This document shows, piece by piece, positions 10,247 through 20,020 of a DNA stretch of 27,500 bases. The notes under the pieces are model-generated. The model saw nothing but the letters and a program-made list of their open reading frames with translations. It did no database searches and was not told the origin of the DNA. The translations under genes and the position numbers were made by a program. Numbering within the stretch: position 1 is the stretch's first letter; each line of letters opens with the position of its first letter. This DNA is from Tubiluchus corallicola (lineage: Eukaryota; Priapulida; Priapulimorpha; Priapulimorphida; Tubiluchidae): assembly GCA_030141605.1 (NCBI GenBank), contig JAQGDQ010001039.1, positions 35,001 to 62,500 of the forward strand. Direction: 5' to 3'.

Positions 10247-10579
10247 ATGCTATTTTCAGATGCAAGTTTTATTTTACGGTGGCTCTATTTTGGGGCTGAA
10301 GTATTGTATGACTTCACTATAGAACCCAGCAAACTTTCGGACCGTGAAAAATGCTCCTGCGTCGGTGTTGCTGATGCTGCTGCTGCTGCGGGCGATGCGG
10401 ATGAAGCCCGCGAAGCACTTCTAACAGCAGTCGCCGCGGCTTCGAAGCCAAGTTTTGCTCTGCAGCCAAGCGAATGCAATAACTTCAACTTGTGCGCTGT
10501 TTTTTTTTTACCAACATTTGGACATTGTGGTAGTTGTGCTTTTACGTCAACTGTAATTACACCCAATCGATTTGTGTAA
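10247..10579. other. GC-rich stretch open on both strands, unrecognised
   Basis: A plus-strand frame of 110 codons and a minus-strand frame of 93 codons overlap here, both rich in alanine because of a GCTGCTGCTGCTGC run and CpG-rich sequence. I recognise no domain in either. The composition differs from the AT-rich surroundings. Possibilities are 5' regulatory or untranslated sequence of the channel gene just downstream, a decayed repeat, or a real small exon. The sequence does not decide between them. Confidence 0.3.
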
Positions 10580-10754
10580 GAAGCAATTTGGTTACTAGGA
10601 CTCCAGGGGTCGATATCTAGGTATTGTGGTTCATCTTTTGTGGTCTCGTCTCTGGCGTATGACGGCAGTCATGAATCGATGATCAGATGCCAGAAATAGA
10701 TCATAGGATGTAAAGCGAAAATCCCCCCCCCGTGAAAATTTCTGTGTCATAAAG

Positions 10755-10773
10755 TTTTTTTTGTTTCTGTTAG
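10755..10773 (+). other. Candidate 3' splice site before the channel coding exon
   Basis: A pyrimidine tract runs into CTGTTAG, placing a plausible exon start at 10774, 29 nt before the ATG. If used, the channel gene has an untranslated first exon further upstream. Confidence 0.45.
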
Positions 10774-10802
10774 TGAAAAATGTCTGGTGAGCGCGTGTAA
10801 CA

Positions 10803-11066
10803 ATGGAAGAGAACGACGCGGACAACAGTGCTGTTGTTGAGCCCATGACGTCACCGGTGACGTCACCGGAGGAACCGCAAGAGGAGCCGGCCACCGGTTC
10901 CAAGGAAACCACGACCGAAAAACCCTCTAGGATACCGCTCATGAGGAGGTTTAGCAGGGCACCCAAAAAGGACAAGGAGACGACGGAGTGGACGAATGCC
11001 GACGAACTGCCCCGGTCCCTGTACGGGACCCCCTTGGAGGACATTGACTCACGGATTTACGAGAAG
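10803..11066 (+). CDS. Voltage-gated sodium channel-family alpha subunit, N-terminal coding exon (partial gene)
   Basis: Predicted to encode the cytoplasmic N-terminus of a four-domain voltage-gated cation channel. The ATG has a good context (ACAATGG) and an in-frame TGA 15 nt upstream. The 88 residues are acidic and rich in T, S and P at first, then carry RRFS (residues 48-51, a PKA-type site) and end LPRSLYGTPLEDIDSRIYEK. The LYGTPLEDID motif matches the (Y)GxPLEDLD segment just before domain I in Nav channels. The exon ends at GAGAAG|GTAGAG in phase 0 after 88 codons. As I recall, vertebrate Nav genes have their first coding intron at the same place. The N-terminus lacks the RPFTRESL block of Nav1/para channels, which favours Nav2/DSC1-like (inference). 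GC-rich third positions contrast with the AT-rich flanks. No second exon was found in the window. Confidence 0.6.
10846..10865. promoter_or_regulatory. Two CRE-type TGACGTCA sites in one palindrome inside the channel exon
   Basis: TGACGTCACCGGTGACGTCA is a perfect 20-bp palindrome with two full cAMP-response-element octamers. It also encodes M-T-S-P-V-T-S-P (residues 15-22). Regulatory use is inference. Confidence 0.4.
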
Positions 11067-11584
11067 GTAGAGAGATCATTTTACGATTATTGTTTTATTT
11101 TGCTGTAAATTCCGCGCGAGTTCGCTTCTGGGAATTGATCGGTTTTTGATCTGAAAATAGCATGGTTAATTATTTACCGCCTGATTTCCGTGAGAGAATT
11201 TGATGAATAAGTTTGACACTTGTCCGCGTGCGGCAAAGCGGTGTGCGCGGCGCGGTAATTTGGTTTAAAGAGGTGACGGTGATTTGGGCGTTTTTGCCGT
11301 TTCCGCGAATGCTGTTGTAGGATTTGTGAGGGAATTTCCGTTACCGTGACGACTTTTGTAGCATTTGTAAGCGGAGTTCCTTAATAGCTTCAGATTTGCG
11401 GATTATTGAATTTCCTGTTTTTGTTTTGAATAGAATCTCACAGTGTCATTCGTTTATTTATTTATTTATTTATTTACTAATTATTTATTTGTTTATTTGT
11501 ATCTTTATTTCAACAGACTGCAAGTTACTTGATGATAAAAAAATTACAATACTTTAAATTCCACTACGACGAAAAACTAGAAAA
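11067..11584. other. Start of the channel intron, CpG-containing then AT-rich
   Basis: The sequence begins with the donor GTAGAG. About 11100-11360 is CpG-containing (for example GTGTGCGCGGCGCGG), then a (TTTA)n run lies at about 11453-11500. No exon or RNA gene is seen. Confidence 0.45.
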
Positions 11585-11604
11585 GTGTATTTCAGCATAG
11601 CATC

Positions 11605-11663
<59 letters not shown>

Positions 11664-12030
11664 TTTTGTTATCGCCATTAAAGGAAAAGAGTACGATTTT
11701 TAACACCTATAATTAGCATTTCTGATAATTCAGTCATAGCTTAAAACTTAAACGTTACATTGTAACATAAATTTATCTGTTAAACCGGTTCTTTGCTCAT
11801 TGGCTGTGCTAAATAACCATACTAGTATAAGTATTCTCGGCAGAAACCGTATTAGAGCGTACGTGAACCACTATACTTATGCTTATAGACCTATCGACAT
11901 ATTTCAGCACAGCATCTATATATACATATAGTTTTGTTATCATCATTAAAGGAAAAGAGAACGATTTTTGACACTTATAATAATACCAAAGCATTTCTGA
12001 TAATTAAATTATAGCTTAAAACTTACTTAA
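11585..12030 (+). repeat. Direct duplication flanking a dispersed repeat
   Basis: About 11585-11745 (ATTTCAGCATAGCATC, an (AT)n run at 11608-11660, GTTTTGTTATC, then ATTAAAGGAAAAGAG and TACGATTTTT) is repeated with changes at about 11900-12030. Between the two copies, 11760-11903 is a different repeat (AAATTTATCTGTTAAACCGG to ACCTATCGACAT) that recurs at 14033-14172 at roughly 90% identity by eye. The family is unknown, and there is no coding content. Confidence 0.75.
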
Positions 12031-12833
12031 CGGCCTGGCCGTTATATTGGCCAGCGCAGCAATGCGAAGACGTCAAAACTGAACATATTTTTTAACGGCA
12101 GAAGGATTTCACGAGCGTGTTGTACGTGTGTGAGAAACTGAAAAACTAAACACGACGTCACTGTACAACAGCGATTGTGACATACAAATACACATACTGG
12201 GCTCACGAAAATTCAATTCCAAGCTAACTGTTCACGTAAGTGTGAGTCATTCTTAGAAAAAACACCTATGTTCTCTATTAATATTTGATAGATTGGATTA
12301 TTTATTTAAAGCAAAACCGGACAAAACAATCTACTGTTTAAAATATTGAAAGGCAACATTCTATTTTTTAATAATGACTTACGTGAAAGAATTATTACCA
12401 CACAAATACAATTTCACGTTCGTGCCCCTAGTTCTTCGCTGCTACATGTATTTCGCCATTCGCTAATTAAACGGGCACTAGCGCCTGCATTTCGGAAAAG
12501 CGTTGCACGAAAAGAGGTGCGGTACCTCTTAGTTCAGGTGTGTTAGTTTGTGACAAACTACGCACGTTCGACAGCTTATATGTGAAAACAGCGGTATACT
12601 TGAAATTTGAATTTTTATCTCAAAACTTGCCTAGTTTTAGTACAACACACTGAATATCTTACAGTAGCACTGTACATCAATTTTCGCTCGTGAAATATGT
12701 TTACTGTTGAAAATTATGTTAGTTTGTGATGTCATCATTAGTTGGGCTCGTCCGCCATTAATTAAGATTTTAATCCATTATTTTATTATTAAAGTGTATA
12801 TTTTTTACCGGACTTGAAAATGGGGTAGCATAT
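12031..12833. other. Intronic or intergenic sequence, no gene seen
   Basis: TAACGGCC/GGCCGTTA forms a perfect short palindrome at 12028-12044. A 66-codon open frame at 12346-12546 has no recognisable domain. Nothing else is supportable. Confidence 0.4.
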
Positions 12834-13036
12834 GAAAAATCATCCTGTCTTCCTTTAAAGTATAAACCTTTTATATTGCCTAACTATAAGTTTTTTTTAT
12901 AAAGGCAAGTTCAAACCGCGATTTTTACACCAACAATAAATTTATAATAGAGGGAAAGTAACTTAACATTTTGGGTTTGTTTCTCTTAAAATTCAACATT
13001 ATTGCTTAAACGAAAACAGGATGATTTTTCTGTGCT
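12834..13036. mobile_element. Short element with imperfect inverted ends (MITE-like)
   Basis: GAAAAATCATCCTGTCTTCC at 12834 and the inverse of AACAGGATGATTTTTC near 13017-13033 form imperfect inverted ends around about 200 bp of AT-rich sequence. The end motif also occurs at about 11677, 11949 and 22657, so it belongs to a dispersed family. Confidence 0.45.
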
Positions 13037-13499
13037 AATCTAACTAGCGAATGACGAAATTCATAAAAAATTAAGAACTAATTGCGCGAACGCAAAGGCG
13101 CTTATCAATATGCGTTTTCTAATAATTTTCGTTAATACTGAAATAAACACAACTTATCAGAAGGATTGATCTTTCCTTTAATAAACTGAGATAAAATGTT
13201 CGCAAAGTAGCCTTATAATAGAAATTGCGAAAGCGTACAGATTCGCACGGTTGCCCTCTGCAGTGCTGGAGATTCTTCGGACATACTGGACGTACTTCGT
13301 CCAGTGCTGGACATAGTTCGACCCCTTTGCGACGTATTGCGTGACAAGGTTATTGATATCCTGCTAATTGTTTACTAAAGTGATTACGAATCACACACGA
13401 ATCGTAGAATATTTAACTGTGACACGGATATTGCTACGCGTGGTTGCCTAAAGCTATCCGATAGATACTATGATCATATAGACGTAGATATATTGTATC
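13037..13499. other. No gene seen
   Basis: One perfect hairpin (ACTGGACG/CGTCCAGT, 13285-13305) lies in a locally repetitive CTGGACATA region. Otherwise featureless. Confidence 0.4.
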
Positions 13500-13612
13500 C
13501 ATGCATGTGAATGAGTACTTCTAGTTGTTTCTAGTTTTAGTTTTATGCATAGTAGTTAATAGTTTTCTTCCGCCGAACGCATTTGCTTTTAGCTGTGTTT
13601 TAACGAAATTTC
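13500..13612 (+). mobile_element. LINE 3' UTR fragment, copy C
   Basis: GCATAGTAGTTAATAG and CCGAACGCATTTGCTTTTAG parallel the 3' UTR of LINE copy D (GCATAGTTGTAAATATG and CTGACGCATTTGCCTTTAGC) in the same order. A matching AATAAAG plus ATATATA end may be the sequence at about 15285-15312, separated by later insertions (inference). Confidence 0.5.
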
Positions 13613-14015
13613 ACTGCTCTGACTGCACTCACTGCTAGGTTCTGTTTATTAGAAAGTGTGTTGCTGTATTTTTTTTTGCTGATACATGTGCTCTAGATAT
13701 ACTCTTATTGCTAGACATTATGTTCGATAATTTTATTGCTAAAAATTTGATTAGTAGTTTTTCAGCGAACGAAATTTCACTGCTCTGAAACAGCTGCCGT
13801 GTTTTACTTATGTATGGGCTCGTTTCTGTATTTAAGTACTACTGAATCTAGGTTCTGTTTATTAGAAAGTGTGTTGCTGTTTAAAGACGTCTATATGTCG
13901 ACGTGATTTACTGAATATAGAAAAGCATTAAGACGAATCTTAAACTTGCCTAAAAATCCTCATTCAAACATTGTGTATTGCTGGTACATATACTCTAGAT
14001 ATGCTCTCCATAAGC
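13601..14015 (+). repeat. Imperfect tandem duplication
   Basis: Three blocks recur in the same order: AACGAAATTTCACTGCTCTG (13601 and about 13768), TAGGTTCTGTTTATTAGAAA (about 13637 and 13850) and ACATGTGCTCTAGATATACT with variants (about 13684 and 13985). The second copy carries extra sequence between blocks. Confidence 0.75.
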
Positions 14016-14032
14016 GAATTTTAAAGCTCTAT

Positions 14033-14172
14033 TGTACATAAATTTATATGTTAAACCAGTTCTTTGCTCATTGGCTGTGTTAAATAACTATACTAGTATA
14101 AGTATCTCGGCAGAAATCGTACTAGAGCACACGTGAACCACCATACTGATGCTTACAGACCTGTCGACATAA
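14033..14172 (+). repeat. Second copy of the 140-bp dispersed repeat at 11760-11903
   Basis: It runs from ACATAAATTTATATGTTAAA to AGACCTGTCGACAT, colinear with 11760-11903 apart from scattered substitutions and one short indel. Confidence 0.85.
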
Positions 14173-14388
14173 TAGCGTACATTCTGTTCTGGACTTTGCA
14201 TAATGAAATATGCAATTGAATATTTCACACTTAATGATATTAATGAAATGTTGTATTCGCTACTAACAAAGTAATGTATATACCAATGTAAATAGCACTA
14301 CTTATCCTAATATATTATATGTAATGCTATCACTTACTATTACTATTAGTATTACTATTACTATAAGCTATTACTATTAGCTACTACT

Positions 14389-14951
14389 GTTGTTGTTGTT
14401 GGCATCCTTCTGTCTTGGAAGACAATGGAGTGTGCGCCAAGAGAGTCAGTTATTGATCACATTGATGGAGCTGCAGCGTCGACTGTGGCTGAACAATCCG
14501 ATCCTTGAACCACTGGAGTGGCCTCTCCAGGGTGCATGCCTGGGCAAGGTGTATGGAGATCCTGAGTTGCCCAGACAACAGGAACTCCCTCTCTTCCTCC
14601 CTGGTGTAGTCCAAAGGAAAGCGGAGTGATGCGTTTGGCACCAGGTTGGCTGCAGGAGCTGCCGGAGTCAGTGAGCATACTGCACTGGTCCGCCTTCGGG
14701 CTCCACTCCTGATTTGGAAGGTTTACTCCTCTACACATGGCCGTTGGGTCACTTGACCTCCTCCGCCCTCTAGCCGTTGACTGCTTGTGCTCCTCCGCCT
14801 AGTGTCGAGATACAGTGTGGGCATTCGCGCAAGCCTACAGCACCTGGTATTCCTAGGCGGTCACCAATCCAAGTACTAATCAGGCTCTACGTTGCTTAAA
14901 AATCGGTGATCAGACGAGAACCGGTGTTTTCAACGTGATATGGCCGTAGAC
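14389..14951 (-). mobile_element. 5S rRNA-headed SINE (SINE3-type), full-length
   Basis: Read on the minus strand, the element starts at 14951 with a nearly complete 5S rRNA sequence. It continues through a body of about 440 bp and ends at 14389 in a (CAA)n tail (four GTT on the plus strand). The head supplies an internal RNA polymerase III promoter. There is no protein-coding capacity, and the open frames in the body are incidental. Candidate target-site duplications TAGCTACTACT (14378-14388) and TAGCTATTACT (14952-14962) match at 10 of 11 positions, although both lie in CTATTA-rich sequence, which weakens this. A second copy enters at the right edge of the window (27445-27500). Gastropod and bivalve SINEs with conserved central domains have been described, but I cannot assign this body to a named domain. 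Confidence 0.85.
14831..14951 (-). pseudogene. 5S rRNA-derived head of the SINE
   Basis: The minus strand reads GTCTACGGCCATATCACGTT through GTGCTGTAGGCTT, 121 nt against the canonical 120. The internal control region is largely intact, including CTTGGATTGGTGACCGCC. Differences from the usual animal sequence include CGATTTTTAAGC for CGAAGTTAAGC. No T-run terminator follows, so it is a transposable-element head and not a stand-alone 5S gene. Confidence 0.85.
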
Positions 14952-15236
14952 TAGCTATTACTATTACTATTACTATTACTATTACTATTACTATTACTAT
15001 TACTATTACTATTACTATTACTATTACTATTACTATTACTATTACTATTACTATTACTATTACTATTACTATTACTATTACTATTACTATTACTATTACT
15101 ATTACTATTACTATTACTATTACTATTACTATTACTATTACTATTACTATTACTATTACTATTACTATTACTATTACTATTACTATTACTATTACTATTA
15201 CTATTACTATTACTATTACTATTACTATTACTATTA
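14952..15236. repeat. (CTATTA)n hexanucleotide array
   Basis: About 285 bp of near-perfect CTATTA repeats abut the 5' end of the SINE. Related but broken repeats lie on its other side at 14330-14388, so the SINE probably inserted within or beside the array. Confidence 0.97.
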
Positions 15237-15971
15237 GCTATTACTGTTACTAATTAAGCTATTAGTACTAGTAATTGCTATTTACATGTGTGAATAAAGA
15301 TGATATATATAAAGATCATACAAAATGGAAGCAGGGTTGACGTATTCATAGATTATAGTTCAACTTTTCTCTTTCGGATTTCCTTGTCATTATTTATTGT
15401 CGAAATTTGGAATTTAATTTAATAACAAAATGTTCAATTATCATCTAAAAATCCATCAATCATATTTGCGTTTGTAGTTACGGCTGCCCAATCCATTAAA
15501 GACTAAACAGAAACACGGTAGATGCAAATTAACAGTTAATTCTATAAAATTTGTAAAATTATTTATTCGCTTAAGTAGGCTTAATAAACAACAAACTCAG
15601 TCTCAATTTCAGATGTTGGGGGTCAATTCGCTCTTGTAATCTTGCTTTAAGTTCATCTAAGAGCATCGAGCAGCCAGATTTTCGTCTTTAAGTTGCAACA
15701 AAGCGTTTCGTTTTTGGAAACAACTGCGATGGCTCTTTCACGAAACGTGCCGACCAAGATAATTACATGTACGTGTTACTGGTGACGTAAAATCAATTAA
15801 ATAGAATTGGTGATTTAGTCTTCTTGGAAATTAGCTATTTGACATAGAGCATGGGCAGCGAAAATCGTAAACTTCACGTTAAATTCAGGTTTAGTTTTAC
15901 TTTAATGTACACAAAATTTTAACATTTCTGGCTGGTTAACAGAACCATATATCTAGCTTTCGATTATTAGT
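15237..15971. other. No gene seen
   Basis: An AATAAAGATGATATATATAA-like LINE tail lies at about 15293-15312. The rest is AT-rich non-coding sequence. Confidence 0.4.
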
Positions 15972-15992
15972 AATTATGTTGACTACATAATT

Positions 15993-16449
15993 ACCGTATT
16001 TTCCCGTGTATAAGAGACCCTTTTTTGCTCAGAATTTTCACTTTAAAAATAGGGGGTCTCTTATACATGGGAGTAAGTCTTTTCAATAAGATGCATAAAT
16101 TGTGACACTAACGATTTTAAAGAAATAAGTGCTCTACAACTGTTTTGCGTGTGGCGTTCGACTATGAAGCGGTTGTAAGCAATACAAGCATCGTGACACA
16201 GGCATTATCTCCTCGTTTTCTCTTTTCCTGTTACAGGTTTGCAGGTACGCACTTTAATATATACCAGTACTCTTTTTCTACAACACATTAACTGGTTTTA
16301 TTTTGTTTTCAGTACCGCACTGAGTTGAAAAAAGTTGTACTCTACCCTCTAAAAATGTCCGTCTGAAAAAACTTTTTTCCAGAATTTTTGCCTAAAAATT
16401 GAAGGGGTCTCTTATACACAAGGGTCTCTTATACACGGGAAAATACGGT
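15993..16449. mobile_element. Non-autonomous DNA transposon with perfect 28-bp TIRs
   Basis: Bases 15993-16020 and 16422-16449 are perfect 28-bp inverted repeats (outer end ACCGTATTTTCCCGTGTATA). Inner copies of GGGTCTCTTATACA occur near 16051 and 16405, so each end carries an additional partial terminus and the left end folds on itself. The element is 457 bp with no coding capacity. The same 21-bp sequence flanks both sides (15972-15992 and 16450-16470), much longer than the 2-10 bp duplication usual for cut-and-paste elements. Superfamily unassigned. Confidence 0.85.
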
Positions 16450-16470
16450 AATTATGTTGACTACATAATT

Positions 16471-16870
16471 ATGCTCGCAAATAAGGTATCTTGTTCCACA
16501 TTAACCAACGAAGATTTGTTAGGTTGTTATAACGTAACTGTAACGACATGTTTCCAAACAAACAAAGGCAGCTGATTTTAGTAATTTGTCACAGAATTGT
16601 GTAATACATAAATTACAGAGTCGTTTTAAAGCAGTCAAAACAGTTGGGAACAATTACAGTGATCTAACGCATAAATCAGCAGTTTCGGAACACTTAATTA
16701 ATTTTTAATTAGGATGGCTGCTTTAATCATTGCAATTTACGCGAGAAAATGTAGTCGTTATGCACGTTATAGATGCGATAAACAGCCTCGAGAATTAAAA
16801 TGCAAATGTGTTAAAGCGTTGCAGTATTTACCCCAGGAATTTAAGGTTCGGTTAAAGCAGTAATTCTTAA
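16471..16870. other. No gene seen
   Basis: AT-rich non-coding sequence. Decayed upstream LINE sequence belonging to the next feature may be present but is not readable. Confidence 0.4.
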
Positions 16871-16957
16871 ACGCGCGGTACACCCCAAGGCGGTAGCGTG
16901 GGCCCACTGCTGTTTCTAAACTTAATAAGCCGATGTTTGCTTGTAATAGAAATTGGT
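16871..16957 (+). mobile_element. LINE reverse-transcriptase fragment (GTPQGG box)
   Basis: The frame reads TRGTPQGGSVGPLLFLNLI, matching the Gx-PQG-SVLGPLLFLxYI block of Jockey/CR1-like reverse transcriptases. A TAA lies immediately upstream, and no YxDD box follows, so only this block survives. It is a different LINE from copies A to D, which have VKQG at this position. The open frame continuing to 17323 has no further recognisable RT motif. Confidence 0.6.
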
Positions 16958-17640
16958 TGCACGCAGTTCTTGAAAATATTTTACAGCAGAAATGATGCTG
17001 AGCGTGCGATCGCTTCGGCAGTTTGTTTGGTTTTTACGCTGTTATTATTTGCTTTTTCAAAAGTTACAATTTCGTGTTTCCATGGTGGTAGAGCACCACG
17101 TTTCGTTATTGTTAACGATGCAATCAGACGGAAACAATTGTCACTCTCAGCTGTTGATAGAACCTTGTGTTTTTACAATCTGATGGCTTCTTTCCACTCA
17201 TTCCTGAAAAGTCACAATTATCCTGTTTTTTGTCATCGGTCTAAGGATAATTGGTTAATAGGAAGGCAGACAATGCACTGCCGGTTTTTCAATTTGTTCA
17301 ATGACTCTAATAGGCCTCATTAAACGACTCTTCCTTCCAATCTAAGAAAAAAAATCAATCGCTAGGCAGATGGTTATCCAAAGGATTAGTACTGTTATTA
17401 GTGGTGAGGTTAGATTAGCTGGAAAGAAAAGTTCCTGCATTTTTTGTTAAAATTCAATAGCGAAGATCTTCTTTATCCTGCATTGAGGACGTTTTTGCAA
17501 CTTTGATTCGTTAGATGGGCCTTCAAAAGCGATCAAGGTGACTTCGGGAATAGCTGCCATTTGTCTTTCAGATTGTAACGTTATTTAAGTAAGCTTAACC
17601 ACTTAGTCGTGAAGGAAGGAGATTGTCCAGCTGCAGAGGA
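16958..17640. other. No supported gene
   Basis: An open frame to 17323 follows the RT box but shows no known domain. The rest is non-coding. Confidence 0.35.
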
Positions 17641-18130
<490 letters not shown>

Positions 18131-18420
18131 GCCTGTTGTACAACTCTGTCGCAATTTGTAATCAACGTTAACTTAAAAGCAATATTATTGAGCCATCTCT
18201 GGGGTTTACCTATCTGTAGGATAAAACCTTTTAATTATAGATCAGGTTCGAACAAAATTCCAACGTTGGGGAAATCTATATTAGCATCTAGATAATGTAC
18301 TTGGAATTGCACTGCCGTTAGATTTCGCTACGTTAAAATAAGTTTTTAGTAAATCTGGTTGTCACTGGTCAGTAGAATCGGCTACTAAATTAAAAACCTA
18401 TCTTCGTATAATATATTGTA
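18131..18420. other. No feature seen
   Basis: Short non-coding spacer between arrays. Confidence 0.5.
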
Positions 18421-19200
18421 TATAATATAATGTAATGTAATGTAATGTAATGTAGTGTAGTGTAGTGTAGTGTAGTGTAGTGTAGTGTAGTGTAGTGTAG
18501 TGTAGTGTAGTGTAGTGTAGTGTAGTGTAGTGTAGTGTAGTGTAGTGTAGTGTAGTGTAGTGTAGTGTAGTGTAGTGTAGTGTAGTGTAGTGTAGTGTAG
18601 TGTAGTGTAGTGTAGTGTAGTGTAGTGTAGTGTAGTGTAGTGTAGTGTAGTGTAGTGTAGTGTAGTGTAGTGTAATATATCATATCATATCATATCATAT
18701 CATATCATATCATATCATATCATATCATATCATATCATATCATATCATATCATATCATATCATATCATATCATATCATATCATATCATATCATATCATAT
18801 CATATCATATCATATCATATCATATATCATAACATAACATAACATAACATAACATAACATAACATAACATAACATAACATAACATAACATAACATAACAT
18901 AACATAACATAACATAACATAACATAACATAACATAACATAACATAACATAACATAACATAACATAACATAACATAACATAACATAACATAACATAATAA
19001 AACATAATAACATAACATAACATAACATAACATAACATAACATAACATAACATAACATAACATAACATAACATAACATAACATAACATAACATAACATAA
19101 CATAACATAACATAACATAACATAACATAACATAACGTCACGTAACGTAACGTAACGTAACGTAACATAACATAACATATCACAACACAACACAACACAA
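18421..19200. repeat. Compound pentanucleotide array TGTAG / ATATC / AACAT / AACGT
   Basis: Successive homogeneous blocks: TGTAA then TGTAG (about 18431-18674), ATATC (about 18675-18826), AACAT (about 18829-19135, with one AATAAAACATAAT interruption near 18995-19012), AACGT (about 19136-19164), AACAT again, and finally AACAC. At about 780 bp it is the longest simple-sequence tract in the window. Confidence 0.97.
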
Positions 19201-19597
19201 GACAACATAAAAAAATATAATAATTAGCGAATTATTAGCACTATGTGTAACTGGAAAACTACACTCCCGTAATAAAAAGCAGTACTAAATTCTCATAGTA
19301 CGTTTACAAGATGTAAAAATTTAAAAAACTAGACGTGTATATGAGTGATTTAGGAAAAACAAATCAAATTACTTCGTGAATAAGTTTATCTTTAGCTACT
19401 AGTGTATGCTGAGAATGTGGGTCTCTGACGTCATGGTAATTTCTAGGCTGTTGGTAGGAATTATGCTGTAATAGCTGATGGTCAGTAATACCTGCTTAAC
19501 TACTAGCAGCTCAGCTAGTAGTGTCTGGTCACTCGATGATGGATCAGTGACAAGTGGCCGTAGAGACACGCGGTCAAGTAGTTTTTCCTTCGTTGCT
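19201..19597. other. No supported gene
   Basis: AT-rich at first. A frame opening at 19478 leads into the LINE motif below but has no recognisable domain of its own. Confidence 0.4.
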
Positions 19598-20020
19598 GTT
19601 CTTCAGGGTGTTATTTTGGTACCGTTTCTGTTTAGCTTCTACTTTGGAATTCTATACCATTACAGGTTAAACAAATCAAGTCCCTATCAACATTTAAAAT
19701 AAAATTAAAATCACTAATATTAACCAGATATGAAATACCATCACACCAGCACGACAACGTACACACTAATTCAGAATTTATATATCCACGCCCATGCTAA
19801 TTAAATCGTAATTTTTTTCATTTTTTGTGCATAGTTGTAAATATGTTTGATTTTATTCGTCGTTACTTTCCATTACTGCACTGTAGTTTAGATTGCGCTG
19901 ACGCATTTGCCTTTAGCAGTGTAAGTTTTTATTAACTAACTCTGATTGATCATCTCTGTAAAGTTTTTATCAGTGATTATCAATGTATTTGAATAGCAAA
20001 TAAAGATTATATATATATAG
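19598..20020 (+). mobile_element. LINE 3' end, copy D (same family as A and B)
   Basis: An RT-like VLQGVILVPFLFSFYF is read at 19598-19645. From 19645 another frame reads WNSIPLQVKQIKSLSTFK and on to HTNSEFIYPRPC with a TAA at 19798-19800, aligning with the ends of copies A and B. The 3' UTR has CTGACGCATTTGCCTTTAGC (about 19897) and ends GCAAATAAAGATTATATATA near 20017. As in copy A, the RT block and the C-terminal block are abnormally close. It is the best-preserved terminus of the family here, but dead. Confidence 0.75.

Noticed and set aside
14390-14738. Overlapping open frames on both strands
   Set aside because: They lie in the body of a 5S-headed SINE, which is non-coding.
14831-14951. 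Functional 5S rRNA gene
   Set aside because: Substitutions and one insertion, no T-run terminator, and direct continuation into a SINE body with a (CAA)n tail.
16958-17323. Continuation of the reverse transcriptase after the GTPQGG box
   Set aside because: No YxDD or later RT motif can be read in any frame, so only the box itself is claimed.
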